In this document: positions 8,321 through 17,116 of the stretch, piece by piece
How positions within the stretch are numbered: position 1 is the first letter of the stretch
How the letters are laid out: each line of letters begins with the position of its first letter
Source: CAJXSD01 sp964633145
Lineage (GTDB): Bacteria; Pseudomonadota; Alphaproteobacteria; Rhodobacterales; Rhodobacteraceae
Length of the DNA stretch: 64,000 bases
Reading direction: 5' to 3'
Assembly: GCA_964633145.1 (NCBI GenBank)
Contig: CAZWFE010000010.1
Coordinates: 1 to 64,000, forward strand
Position numbers and translations under genes: made by a program
Notes under the pieces: generated by a model
Seen by the model: the letters and a program-made list of their open reading frames with translations, nothing else
Told to the model about the DNA's origin: nothing
Database searches by the model: none

Positions 8321-8351
8321 GCGCAATATTATTTCACATCAGCGCAACATT
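8321..8351. promoter_or_regulatory. Direct repeats between lrp-like gene and trxB
   Basis: GCGCAATATT (8321-8330) and GCGCAACATT (8342-8351) are near-identical and spaced 21 bases apart, two helical turns. They lie 50-80 bases upstream of the regulator. Lrp-family octamers often bind phased sites like this, so autoregulation is plausible but unproven. Confidence 0.4.
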
Positions 8352-8457
8352 CTTTTGCACCCCAACAAACGCACTGTTTCAACAAAAATCCTCTCTTTTC
8401 GTGCGGACCACAAATGTCTATATGTCACCCAACACAGATTTAACGAATAGGTCCAAT

Positions 8458-9399
8458 ATGTCACAGACACGCCACACCAAAGTTTTAATCATCGGCTCCG
8501 GCCCCGCGGGCTATACAGCAGGCGTCTATGCCAGCCGCGCAATGTTGGAACCTATCTTGGTTCAGGGCATGGAACCCGGCGGACAATTAACCACCACCAC
8601 CGAGGTTGAAAATTGGCCCGGCGAAACCGAAATCCAGGGCCCACAATTGATGGTTAATATGGAATCACACGCGCGCGCTATGGGCTGCGATGTGGTCACA
8701 GATCTGATCACTTCACTTGATCTCAAACAACGCCCCTTTGTAGCCCAGAGTGACAGCGGCATAACCTACACTGCCGATGCGGTGATATTGGCCACCGGTG
8801 CACGCGCAAAATGGCTGGGCCTCCCATCCGAAGACGCATTCAAAGGCTTCGGCGTATCAGCCTGTGCAACATGTGACGGCTTCTTTTACCGTGGTCAGGA
8901 AATCGTCGTGATCGGTGGCGGCAACACCGCCGTCGAAGAAGCGCTGTTCCTCACCAATTTCGCATCCAAAGTCACCTTGATCCACCGCCGCGACACCCTG
9001 CGAGCAGAAAAAATCCTTCAGGATCGGCTGATGAAAAACCCAAAAATCGAAACTCTGTGGTTCCATGAATTGGACGAAGTCATCGGCACATCCGATCCCA
9101 AAGGTGTCGAAGCCGTTCGTGTCAAACATACCAAAACAGGGCAAACCACCGAAATCCCCTGCAAAGGTGTCTTTGTTGCCATCGGCCACGCACCCGCCTC
9201 GGAACTTGTCACGGAACAACTAGAAACGCATTCTGGCGGCTATGTCTGGGTCGAACCAGGCACAACACGCACATCCGTTCCAGGTGTCTTCGCCGCAGGG
9301 GACCTGACCGACATTCATTACCGCCAGGCCGTCACCAGCGCCGGCATGGGCTGCATGGCAGCCCTTGATGCAGAACGCTGGCTCGCAGAGCACGACTAA
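8458..9399 (+). CDS. trxB: Thioredoxin-disulfide reductase
   Basis: 313 residues. This FAD- and NADPH-dependent enzyme keeps thioredoxin reduced. The FAD motif GSGPAGYTAG is near residue 12, the redox pair CATC near 136-139, and the NADPH motif GGGNTAVEEA follows near 155. The tail has FAAGDLTD. The start at 8458 follows an AGG; upstream ATGs at 8422 and earlier lack support. It is divergent from the Lrp-type regulator, which may influence it. Confidence 0.96.
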   Translation: MSQTRHTKVLIIGSGPAGYTAGVYASRAMLEPILVQGMEPGGQLTTTTEVENWPGETEIQGPQLMVNMESHARAMGCDVVTDLITSLDLKQRPFVAQSDSGITYTADAVILATGARAKWLGLPSEDAFKGFGVSACATCDGFFYRGQEIVVIGGGNTAVEEALFLTNFASKVTLIHRRDTLRAEKILQDRLMKNPKIETLWFHELDEVIGTSDPKGVEAVRVKHTKTGQTTEIPCKGVFVAIGHAPASELVTEQLETHSGGYVWVEPGTTRTSVPGVFAAGDLTDIHYRQAVTSAGMGCMAALDAERWLAEHD

Positions 9400-9400
9400 C

Positions 9401-9437
9401 AAAAACTGGGGCGCGTCGAAAAACTCAGCCGCGCCCC
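9401..9437 (-). terminator. Hairpin between trxB and phzF-like gene
   Basis: GGGGCGCG (9408-9415) pairs with CGCGCCCC (9430-9437) around a 14-base loop. A run of five A on the left gives a T-run on the minus strand, so it could end the leftward phzF-like transcript. On the plus strand it lacks a T-run but sits right after trxB. Confidence 0.5.
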
Positions 9438-9460
9438 ATCATTAAAACACCACATCTTTC

Positions 9461-9495
9461 ATTTTTGCCAAAATACTCCCGCCGGAGGCTCCGAC
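9461..9495. repeat. Possible Rhodobacterales intergenic repeat motif
   Basis: The stretch reading TTTTTGCCAAAATACTCCCG followed by CCGGAGGCTCC resembles a short sequence that I recall as recurring downstream of genes in many Rhodobacteraceae genomes. Only one copy is seen in this window, so the repeat status rests on recall, not on this sequence. Confidence 0.35.
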
Positions 9496-9534
9496 AGCAG
9501 CCCACTGCACCGCCCTTCGAAAATGTGCCGACCG

Positions 9535-10565
9535 TTACAACATCAGCGCCCCACTCATCAAAACATGGCCCGTTCCAGCGATGCGCACACCCGCGATTTG
9601 CTTTTGCGCCCCCAAAACCTGAACTTGCGCTTGGCCCGGCCGTCCCAGCCAATGCCCCTGTTCTGCGATGAAATTACGATCCTCAATCAAAGCATAGCGC
9701 CACAGATACGCCGCCATCGCGCCCGTGGCCGATCCCGTAAACGGGTCCTCTGTCGGATTAGGCGGTGCCATCAATAACCGCGAAAACGTGTCGCCAATTT
9801 CTGTGACCCCCTGTAATGTCACCCAAAATGGCTCCATAACGCCAATCGCTGCCCCTGCTTTTTGAAATGCAGCTAGGGGTTTGGGCTGCAATGTCACACG
9901 GCGCAAAACATCATGGGATTTCACGACCGCAATACAAAACGGCAAGCCCGTCGATACAATTTGCGGCGTCGCAATAATATCATCTGCATCGATCCCCCCA
10001 ATCGCAGCAATATTTGCAGGATCAACCTTAGGTCCAAAATCCGGCGCGATTTGGGTCATAATAACACGGGGGTGTCCAAAGCTTTGATCAATCTCGATTG
10101 GTATAATTCCAGCACCCGTTTCCAGTGTGATCCGCGAACTAGATAATTTTCCCCGATGCAATAATGACAACACCGTGGCCAATGTCGGATGCCCTGCAAA
10201 GGGAATTTCGCCCCCTGCCAAAAAATACCGCACCCGAAAATCGGCCGTTTCCGACGTCCCCACAAATGTGCATTCCGTCAACGATGTTTCGCGGACAAAC
10301 GCACAGCATTGATCATCCCCTAAATCTAATGCGTCATGCACAACGGCGCAGCCGTTTCCACCAAACGCCCGATCTGTAAAGGCATCAATCCAATCNNNNN
10401 NNNNNNNNNNNNNNNNNNNNNNNNNNNNNNNNNNNNNNNNNNNNNNNNNNNNNNNNNNNNNNNNNNNNNNNNNNNNNNNNNNNNNNNNNNNNNNNCAACG
10501 GCGCAGCCGTTTCCACCAAACGCCCGATCTGTAAAGGCATCAATCCAATCACACTGATATTCCAT
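9535..10565 (-). CDS. PhzF family isomerase/epimerase-like protein (interrupted only by an artefactual gap)
   Basis: As written the gene is cut by 100 N (10396-10495), but the 55 bases on each side of the gap are identical. Removing one copy and the N joins the start (MEYQCDWIDAFTDRAFGGNG) in frame to the rest, giving 291 residues, the normal length for PhzF. Family signatures are AFVRETSLTECTFV with the catalytic Glu, EIPFAGHPTLAT, and PFTGSATGAMAAYL near the end. The family includes diaminopimelate-epimerase-fold isomerases of varied function; the substrate is unknown. ATG at 10565 is the start used; a TTG 18 bases upstream is possible. Confidence 0.88.
10341..10395. repeat. Left copy of 55-base contig-end overlap
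   Basis: Identical to 10496-10550 on the other side of a 100-N gap. Most likely the same genomic bases assembled at both contig ends, not a biological duplication. Confidence 0.93.
10396..10495. other. Scaffold gap of 100 N inside phzF-like gene
   Basis: Exactly 100 N. Because the flanks overlap by 55 identical bases and the gene is intact after merging, no sequence is missing here. Confidence 0.95.
10496..10550. repeat. Right copy of 55-base contig-end overlap
   Basis: Identical to 10341-10395; see that entry. Confidence 0.93.
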
Positions 10566-10639
10566 ATCATTAGGGTGTCGCAAAACATGCGAACACGCAA
10601 ATGTTTTATGCGATGTTCACTATACCGCGCAGGTTTGCG

Positions 10640-10858
10640 TTAATGTACCGTGACTGGCGTCAAATCATTTTGCCGCGCCAAAATAAACGCCAGCTTGCGA
10701 TCACGGACCAATGCCAACCGTTCGCCAGCTTCGCTATGCACTGCATAGACTTTGTTCTGGCTGGCCAGTTTTTCACGGATATCCTGTGGCAGGTCTTGGA
10801 TCGCGACCTCTTTGACATAAACCACGCCATTCTTGGTTGCTTGATTTGCCTGTGCCAT
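10640..10858 (-). CDS. DUF1150 family small protein
   Basis: 72 residues. The pattern VVYVKEVAIQDLPQDIREKL and AVHSEAGERLALVRDRKLAF matches DUF1150, a small alphaproteobacterial family usually encoded directly after an Hsp20 gene. The ATG at 10858 is preceded by GGGGGA. Only one base separates it from the hsp20 stop, so the two are co-transcribed and probably heat-induced. Function unknown. Confidence 0.86.
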   Translation of the reverse strand: MAQANQATKNGVVYVKEVAIQDLPQDIREKLASQNKVYAVHSEAGERLALVRDRKLAFILARQNDLTPVTVH

Positions 10859-10859
10859 G

Positions 10860-11276
10860 TTATCCCCCGCGCTTGATTTTGATCGTTTGCACAACGGTAT
10901 CGGGCAGGTTTATTGTCAAATCGACATGCAGCAACCCGTTTTCCATAATCGCCTCGCCGACATCAACACCATCGGCCAACACGAATGACCGTTGAAATTG
11001 GCGCGCTGCAATCCCGCGATGCAAAAACACCCGTTCTTGGGAATCGTCACGCTGACGTCCACGAATGACCAGTTGCCGATCCTCGACAGTGATAGAAAGG
11101 TCATTTTCCGAAAACCCAGCAACCGCCAAGGTAATGCGATAGGATCGATTAGATGTTTGTTCGATATTATAGGGCGGGTACCCTTCGTTGCCAGATTTCG
11201 CTGCGCGTTCTAGCAAGCGTTCTAATTGTTCAAACCCCAACATGTGTGGGTATGTTCCCAAAGTCAGTTTTGTCAT
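10860..11276 (-). CDS. Hsp20 family small heat-shock protein (IbpA-like)
   Basis: 138 residues with an alpha-crystallin domain: PPYNIEQTSNRSYRITLAVAG, the ITVEDRQLVIRGRQ strand pair and a C-terminal GLLHVDLTINLP. ATP-independent holdase that binds unfolding proteins. ATG at 11276 follows a purine-rich AAGGA. A sigma-32-like promoter lies 62 bases upstream (11338-11366), which fits heat-shock control. It is followed by DUF1150 in the same operon. Confidence 0.94.
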   Translation of the reverse strand: MTKLTLGTYPHMLGFEQLERLLERAAKSGNEGYPPYNIEQTSNRSYRITLAVAGFSENDLSITVEDRQLVIRGRQRDDSQERVFLHRGIAARQFQRSFVLADGVDVGEAIMENGLLHVDLTINLPDTVVQTIKIKRGG

Positions 11277-11337
11277 TGACACGTCCTTATCCAAGCGACA
11301 GTCCAGATTTGGCCCCAATTTGGCGGCCTTAGTGAAA

Positions 11338-11366
11338 ATATGGGTGTGAATTTTAGGAAATGCAAG
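11338..11366 (-). promoter_or_regulatory. Sigma-32 (RpoH)-like promoter for hsp20-DUF1150
   Basis: On the minus strand CTTGCA (11361-11366) is followed after exactly 17 bases by CCATAT (11338-11343). This matches the CTTG / CCATAT pattern of alphaproteobacterial heat-shock promoters. It sits 62 bases upstream of the hsp20 ATG. An RpoH gene is encoded in the same window (22724-23599). Confidence 0.65.
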
Positions 11367-11425
11367 GGCTATGCAGATGGCTTTGTGTTTTGTATTGTTA
11401 GGGCTTAATGATTCAGAGGATCGTA

Positions 11426-11650
11426 ATGAACGCGCCAACAGAATTTTCAATGAAATCCGACGATGTCTTGCGGTTTGAATTACAAGTATTTCGCCAAGAG
11501 CATCGCGATTTAGATGACGCTATCGCGGCATTGGTCGAAAAAGGCACGGCAGATCAATTGACCTTGCAGCGCCTAAAGAAGAAAAAGTTGATGCTGAAAG
11601 ACAAAATTGCTCAGATCGAAGATAGATTAACCCCAGATATTATTGCATAA
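11426..11650 (+). CDS. DUF465 (YdcH-like) small coiled-coil protein
   Basis: 74 residues, charged and helical: FRQEHRDLDDAIAALVEKG then a lysine cluster KKKKLMLKDKIAQIED. This is the DUF465/YdcH pattern. ATG at 11426 is preceded by AGAGGAT; an earlier ATG at 11408 lacks a ribosome site. It is divergent from hsp20 and 52 bases upstream of purE. Function unknown. Confidence 0.83.
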   Translation: MNAPTEFSMKSDDVLRFELQVFRQEHRDLDDAIAALVEKGTADQLTLQRLKKKKLMLKDKIAQIEDRLTPDIIA

Positions 11651-11702
11651 ATCGACCGGATCACTATAGTGCCGGCTTTCTATGGGCAAAAGGGCGATTA
11701 CC

Positions 11703-12194
11703 ATGTCACACATTCCCCCCGTCGGCATCATTATGGGCAGCCAATCCGATTGGCCCACCATGAAATTGGCCGCTGATATCTTGGATGAATTGGGCATTGC
11801 CTATGAAACCAAAATCGTATCGGCCCATCGCACGCCTGATCGTTTATGGGCCTATGGAAAATCAGCTGCCGATCGGGGATTGCAGGTGATTATTGCTGGG
11901 GCTGGCGGGGCCGCACACCTGCCCGGTATGATGGCGTCAAAAACGCGCGTGCCGGTCATTGGCGTGCCGGTCCAGACCAAGGCGCTGTCGGGTGTCGATA
12001 GCCTTTATTCCATCGTTCAAATGCCCAAAGGGTACCCAGTCGCCACCATGGCCATCGGGGCCGCAGGCGCTGCAAATGCGGGGCTGATGGCCGCGGGCAT
12101 TTTGGCATTACAAGACCCTGATTTGGCCGCGCGTCTGGACGCATGGCGCGACGCGCTGTCCGCGTCAATTCCAGATGAACCGAAAGACGAATAG
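11703..12194 (+). CDS. purE: N5-carboxyaminoimidazole ribonucleotide mutase
   Basis: 163 residues, class I PurE. It converts N5-CAIR to CAIR in purine synthesis. The active-site block IIMGSQSDWPTMKLA is at the N-terminus, SAHRTPDRLW near residue 45, and AGAGGAAHLPGMMAS near 70. ATG at 11703 follows AGGG; an ATG 21 bases upstream is less well placed. The stop is immediately followed by the purK start, so the pair is coupled. Confidence 0.96.
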   Translation: MSHIPPVGIIMGSQSDWPTMKLAADILDELGIAYETKIVSAHRTPDRLWAYGKSAADRGLQVIIAGAGGAAHLPGMMASKTRVPVIGVPVQTKALSGVDSLYSIVQMPKGYPVATMAIGAAGAANAGLMAAGILALQDPDLAARLDAWRDALSASIPDEPKDE

Positions 12195-12769
12195 ATGTTA
12201 AAACAAGGCGCAACAATTGGTATATTAGGCGGCGGACAGCTGGGTCGAATGTTATCCGTGGCCGCCAGCCGTTTGGGATTCAAAACCTGTATTTTTGAAC
12301 CAGGTGGCGATTGCCCCGCATCCCATGTGGCGAATTATCATTTTCAGGCGTCTTATGACGATGCAGATGCGTTGGAAAAATTTGCAAAATCGGTAGATGT
12401 CATTACCTATGAATTTGAAAATATCCCGACATCCGCACTGGATATCCTAGAGGGGTTTTGCCAAATTCACCCCAATCGCGAAACCCTGCGTGTATCCCAA
12501 GATCGCTTGACGGAAAAAGAGTTTCTAAACAATCTGGGTCTAAAAACAGCCCCCTATCAGGCGGTTGATACGCTGGATGATCTAAATGACGCGACCACGC
12601 GCATCGGGGTACCCGCCATTTTGAAAACACGGCGGTTTGGATATGATGGCAAGGGCCAAGCCCGCATCAAATCAGCCGCTGATGTGGCATCGGCCTTTGA
12701 CGATATGGCCGGTGCGCCCGCCATTCTTGAGGGGTTTGTTAATTTCACACATGAGGTTTCCGTGATTGG
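12195..12769 (+). CDS. purK: N5-carboxyaminoimidazole ribonucleotide synthase, 5' part (cut by gap)
   Basis: The first 191 residues are present: GILGGGQLGRML at the start, VITYEFENIP near residue 76, then the ATP-grasp region (PAILKTRRFGYDGKGQ) up to HEVSVIG. PurK is usually around 355 residues, so about 160 residues are lost in the N gap. The right flank does not continue the gene and does not overlap the left flank, so sequence is truly missing. The gene is probably intact in the organism; truncation is an assembly matter. Confidence 0.93.
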
Positions 12770-12869
12770 NNNNNNNNNNNNNNNNNNNNNNNNNNNNNNN
12801 NNNNNNNNNNNNNNNNNNNNNNNNNNNNNNNNNNNNNNNNNNNNNNNNNNNNNNNNNNNNNNNNNNNNN
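12770..12869. other. Scaffold gap of 100 N with real missing sequence
   Basis: Exactly 100 N, but unlike the other two gaps the flanks share no overlap. The 3' part of purK, at least about 480 bases, and perhaps another gene are hidden. The N count is a placeholder, so distances across it are not reliable. Confidence 0.93.
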
Positions 12870-12890
12870 GCGCCCCATTTTATACCGAGG

Positions 12891-14018
12891 TTATTGGCGC
12901 ATCAGGCGTTCAGCCAAATCGCCAGTGACAAAGGTCGGTTTTCCCGCGGCAAAGGTCCCTTGGATTTGCATTTTATCCTGATGTACCACAATAAAATCGG
13001 CACGTTTGCCGATTTGCAATGACCCACGGTCATCCAACCCGAGGACATTGGCAGGGCCCGCTGACACCAAGGCGCTGGCATAACCCCATCCGCGTGTCTC
13101 TGCGATCTGCTGCATCGCGGCCCAAAGGGACGGATAGTGATAATCCGATGCCAAAGCCGTCACCAAATCTTCTGCAACCAAATCAACGGCGGATACGTTA
13201 TCTTTGTGCGAACCACCACGCACGAAATTGGGTGCGCCCATCAATACGGGCCCCTGTGCGGCAGCCGCCGCGGCGTGGGTTTCTGGAAATTCGCAGATAT
13301 CCGCGCCCATTGCAGCATATGATGCACGTTGTTCGGGCGTGTGATCATCGTGGCTGCCCAACCGGCACCCAAGATCAAGCAATTGGGATGCAAATGCTGG
13401 TAAATTAGCCATGACCTGAGCATGTTGATCATGCAATTTCTGCAACATGGCCAGATGTTGGTCGGGGCTGCGTTTGGCTTTCAACGCTTGGCCATTTAGG
13501 CGTGGGGGTTTTTTACCTTTGCGCAGAGCCTCATGCGGTAAATGATCGTTAAAGACCACATAGGGCACGTTATAGTCACGCACCAGGCCCAAAAATTCAT
13601 CGTATTGATCCGTCATGTGAATTTCCATGCGCAACTGCGCCACCAATTCTGTCGGCACCGTTTGCTGAAATTCCCGCAAGGCAGGCAGTAACACAGCGGC
13701 GAATTCGGGGCCACGCATGCCGCCTTCCCAGCTGAAAAACTGGGCCATAACGGCGGTTGTAATCCCGTTTGATGCCAATTCCGAATGGGCCGCACGCAGG
13801 CCTGTTTGGATATCCTTTAACATGCCGCGCCGTTTGGCCAAATGATGTTCGAAACCATCACCGTGGATATCGACAATCCCCGGCAGAATCATAAAGCCAG
13901 ACAGATCAAATGTTCTGTCCCCGATGGCGTGCGAAATCACACCATCGCCAAACGAAAAATCGCAAATCTGCAGCGTATCGCCACCCAACACATTGGCATT
14001 TAAAAACGTCGTCGCCAT
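12891..14018 (-). CDS. PhnM-like amidohydrolase (alpha-D-ribose 1-methylphosphonate 5-triphosphate diphosphatase family)
   Basis: 375 residues, close to E. coli PhnM. Metal-binding and family motifs are visible: LPGIVDIHGDGFEHH near residue 48, SHDDHTPEQ near 225, EFPETHAAAAAA, and MGAPNFVRGGSHKDN near 265. PhnM cleaves pyrophosphate from the ribose methylphosphonate triphosphate intermediate of the C-P lyase route. No other phosphonate gene is nearby, so it may be a stand-alone paralogue with another substrate. ATG at 14018 follows GGGGA; a TTG four codons upstream is possible. Confidence 0.85.
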   Translation of the reverse strand: MATTFLNANVLGGDTLQICDFSFGDGVISHAIGDRTFDLSGFMILPGIVDIHGDGFEHHLAKRRGMLKDIQTGLRAAHSELASNGITTAVMAQFFSWEGGMRGPEFAAVLLPALREFQQTVPTELVAQLRMEIHMTDQYDEFLGLVRDYNVPYVVFNDHLPHEALRKGKKPPRLNGQALKAKRSPDQHLAMLQKLHDQHAQVMANLPAFASQLLDLGCRLGSHDDHTPEQRASYAAMGADICEFPETHAAAAAAQGPVLMGAPNFVRGGSHKDNVSAVDLVAEDLVTALASDYHYPSLWAAMQQIAETRGWGYASALVSAGPANVLGLDDRGSLQIGKRADFIVVHQDKMQIQGTFAAGKPTFVTGDLAERLMRQ

Positions 14019-14120
14019 AGCTGTCCCCAATCATTTCGCCGCGGATAGCATTTCGTGATGATGGGGTCAAAGTTTATTGAATGGGGTCCGTTGGTGCATG
14101 GGTTCCGCGTGATCCAGTGA

Positions 14121-14813
14121 TCAATCGCGATCATGCTGGAACACCCCATTGCGCAGGAAATGGATGATCTGTTTGATCACTGTTGGGTCGGTCATCATGA
14201 ATGTATGTGTAACTGGCAAAGTAATGTGGTCGTCCATATTCGCCAGTTTTGTGGATGTAACAGATACCTTTCCATCGTCAGGACCAGGGATCAAATGCGA
14301 AAACAACGGGTTTGTTGAGTGCGATCCCGCAATAACGCCCAGCGGAAATTGAACCGCGGGTAAATGGGTCACATATCCTGTCGTCGACAATGACTGGGCT
14401 GCGGGACCATTTAGGGTCTGAAACCATTCATAGTGACCAAAGGCATCAATAATTTCCGATCCCTGATTGGGGGGCGACAACATGACAACACGGCCCAAAT
14501 TTGCAGGCCTTTGATCTGCCAACCAAATGCGGGCCAATATTCCCCCCATAGAATGGGTCACCACATGGGTGGTGTCAGAACATTGATCAAAGGCCGTGGA
14601 AAACGCCCGTTGCGCCAAACTATCGATGTCCCCCTTGGTGGACGGATAATCGATCAGCACCGTGGTATAGCCCTGCCTTTCCAGCGCAAAGGATAAAATC
14701 CACATAGACTTTGACGTCCGCGCCAACCCGTGCACGAGCAAGACACAATCAGCCCAAACTGGGCCGCTGAATGCGACAAACACACAGGCAAATATCCATT
14801 TTTCAAATGTCAT
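14121..14813 (-). CDS. Secreted lipase/esterase-like alpha/beta hydrolase
   Basis: 230 residues with an N-terminal signal peptide (WIFACVFVAFSGPVWA, cleavage likely after AWA-type site near residue 21). The fold shows VLLVHGLARTSKSMW as the oxyanion strand, THSMGGILAR near residue 87 as the nucleophile elbow with the catalytic Ser, and a late THTFMM as a candidate catalytic His. It resembles the PGAP1/lipase-type hydrolases found widely in proteobacteria. GGTGG precedes the ATG. It lies 102 bases upstream of the PhnM-like gene on the same strand. Substrate unknown. Confidence 0.8.
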   Translation of the reverse strand: MTFEKWIFACVFVAFSGPVWADCVLLVHGLARTSKSMWILSFALERQGYTTVLIDYPSTKGDIDSLAQRAFSTAFDQCSDTTHVVTHSMGGILARIWLADQRPANLGRVVMLSPPNQGSEIIDAFGHYEWFQTLNGPAAQSLSTTGYVTHLPAVQFPLGVIAGSHSTNPLFSHLIPGPDDGKVSVTSTKLANMDDHITLPVTHTFMMTDPTVIKQIIHFLRNGVFQHDRD

Positions 14814-14935
14814 CTGACGCCACCAATTTGTGTTTGCCTGGGATGATAGCCGGTCAAAATAAGCATCAATAATCTATATCAAAAAGAGCGATCAATTTTC
14901 TGGCTATAAAATCCCATTTAACAATCCTTGTAAAC

Positions 14936-14963
14936 AAAAAGGGCCCGCATGTGCGAGCCCTTT
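14936..14963 (-). terminator. Rho-independent terminator of groESL
   Basis: On the minus strand AAAGGGCTCGCA and TGCGGGCCCTTT form a long stem with one mismatch and a 2-4 base loop, followed by a run of T. It begins 25 bases after the groEL stop. Confidence 0.88.
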
Positions 14964-14987
14964 CCTGAATTTTTCCAGCTTGGCAGC

Positions 14988-16634
<1,647 letters not shown>

Positions 16635-16679
16635 TGTGCATTTCCTCGTCTAAATAAATTTCGTTAGTGTGTGCGCGAC

Positions 16680-16967
16680 TTAGGACAAAATGCCCAAGAT
16701 ATCGCTTTCTTTCATCATCAACAGTTCTTCGCCGTCAACGGAGACTTCTGTACCCGACCATTTGCCGAACAGAACTTTGTCGCCTTCTTTGACTGCCATA
16801 GCGATCAATTCGCCGCTGTCTTTGCGGGCGCCTTCGCCACATGCTACGACAAGACCTTCGGCTGGTTTTTCTTTTGCGCTGTCTGGAATGATCAGACCAC
16901 CAGCTGTTTTTTCTTCGCTTTCAACTCGACGAACGAGCACACGATCGTGAAGCGGTTTCAATGCCAT
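16680..16967 (-). CDS. groES: Co-chaperonin GroES (10 kDa)
   Basis: 95 residues, starting MALKPLHDRVLVRRVESEEKT-like and containing the mobile loop TAGGLIIPDSAKEKP that docks on GroEL. Strong ribosome site AAGGAG 7 bases before the ATG. First gene of the groES-groEL operon, with a CIRCE operator and a sigma-70-type promoter upstream. Confidence 0.99.
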   Translation of the reverse strand: MALKPLHDRVLVRRVESEEKTAGGLIIPDSAKEKPAEGLVVACGEGARKDSGELIAMAVKEGDKVLFGKWSGTEVSVDGEELLMMKESDILGILS

Positions 16968-17015
16968 CTCTGAGGCTCCTTAGCAATAATTATATAGTTT
17001 AGGTTTTTCGACCTA

Positions 17016-17042
17016 TTAGCACTCACCCTGTGTGAGTGCTAA
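17016..17042 (-). promoter_or_regulatory. CIRCE operator (HrcA site) of groESL
   Basis: TTAGCACTC - 9 bases - GAGTGCTAA is a perfect match to the CIRCE inverted repeat. It starts 7 bases downstream of the -10 box, over the expected transcription start, and 48 bases upstream of the groES ATG. HrcA repression is therefore expected; hrcA itself is not in the window. Confidence 0.97.
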
Positions 17043-17049
17043 CGGTGCA

Positions 17050-17078
17050 TAGTTAGGTAAGCGAAAGGGCCGAGTCAA
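17050..17078 (-). promoter_or_regulatory. Sigma-70-type promoter of groESL
   Basis: On the minus strand TTGACT (17073-17078), 17 bases, TAACTA (17050-17055). Both boxes and the spacing fit a housekeeping promoter, and it lies directly before CIRCE. The -35 box falls inside the loop of a hairpin following the M3 peptidase gene. Confidence 0.7.
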
Positions 17079-17089
17079 CACCCGGCCCT
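17066..17089 (-). terminator. Hairpin downstream of M3 peptidase gene
   Basis: AGGGCCG (17066-17072) pairs with CGGCCCT (17083-17089) around a 10-base loop, starting 28 bases after the peptidase stop. Only three T follow, so termination would be weak. It encloses the groESL -35 box. Confidence 0.4.
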
Positions 17090-17116
17090 GAAAATAATCC
17101 AAAAAAATTGAACGGA

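Noticed and set aside
10341..10550. Direct 55-base repeats as an insertion target duplication or recombination site
   Set aside because: The copies are exact, sit exactly at the N-run borders, have the same length at two unrelated gaps, and vanish in a coherent gene when merged.
12870..12928. Possible C-terminal end of a rightward gene after gap 2 (frame APFYTEVIGASGVQPNRQ, stop at 12926-12928)
   Set aside because: Only 18 codons, mostly overlapping the end of the PhnM-like gene; too little to claim a gene without the missing sequence.
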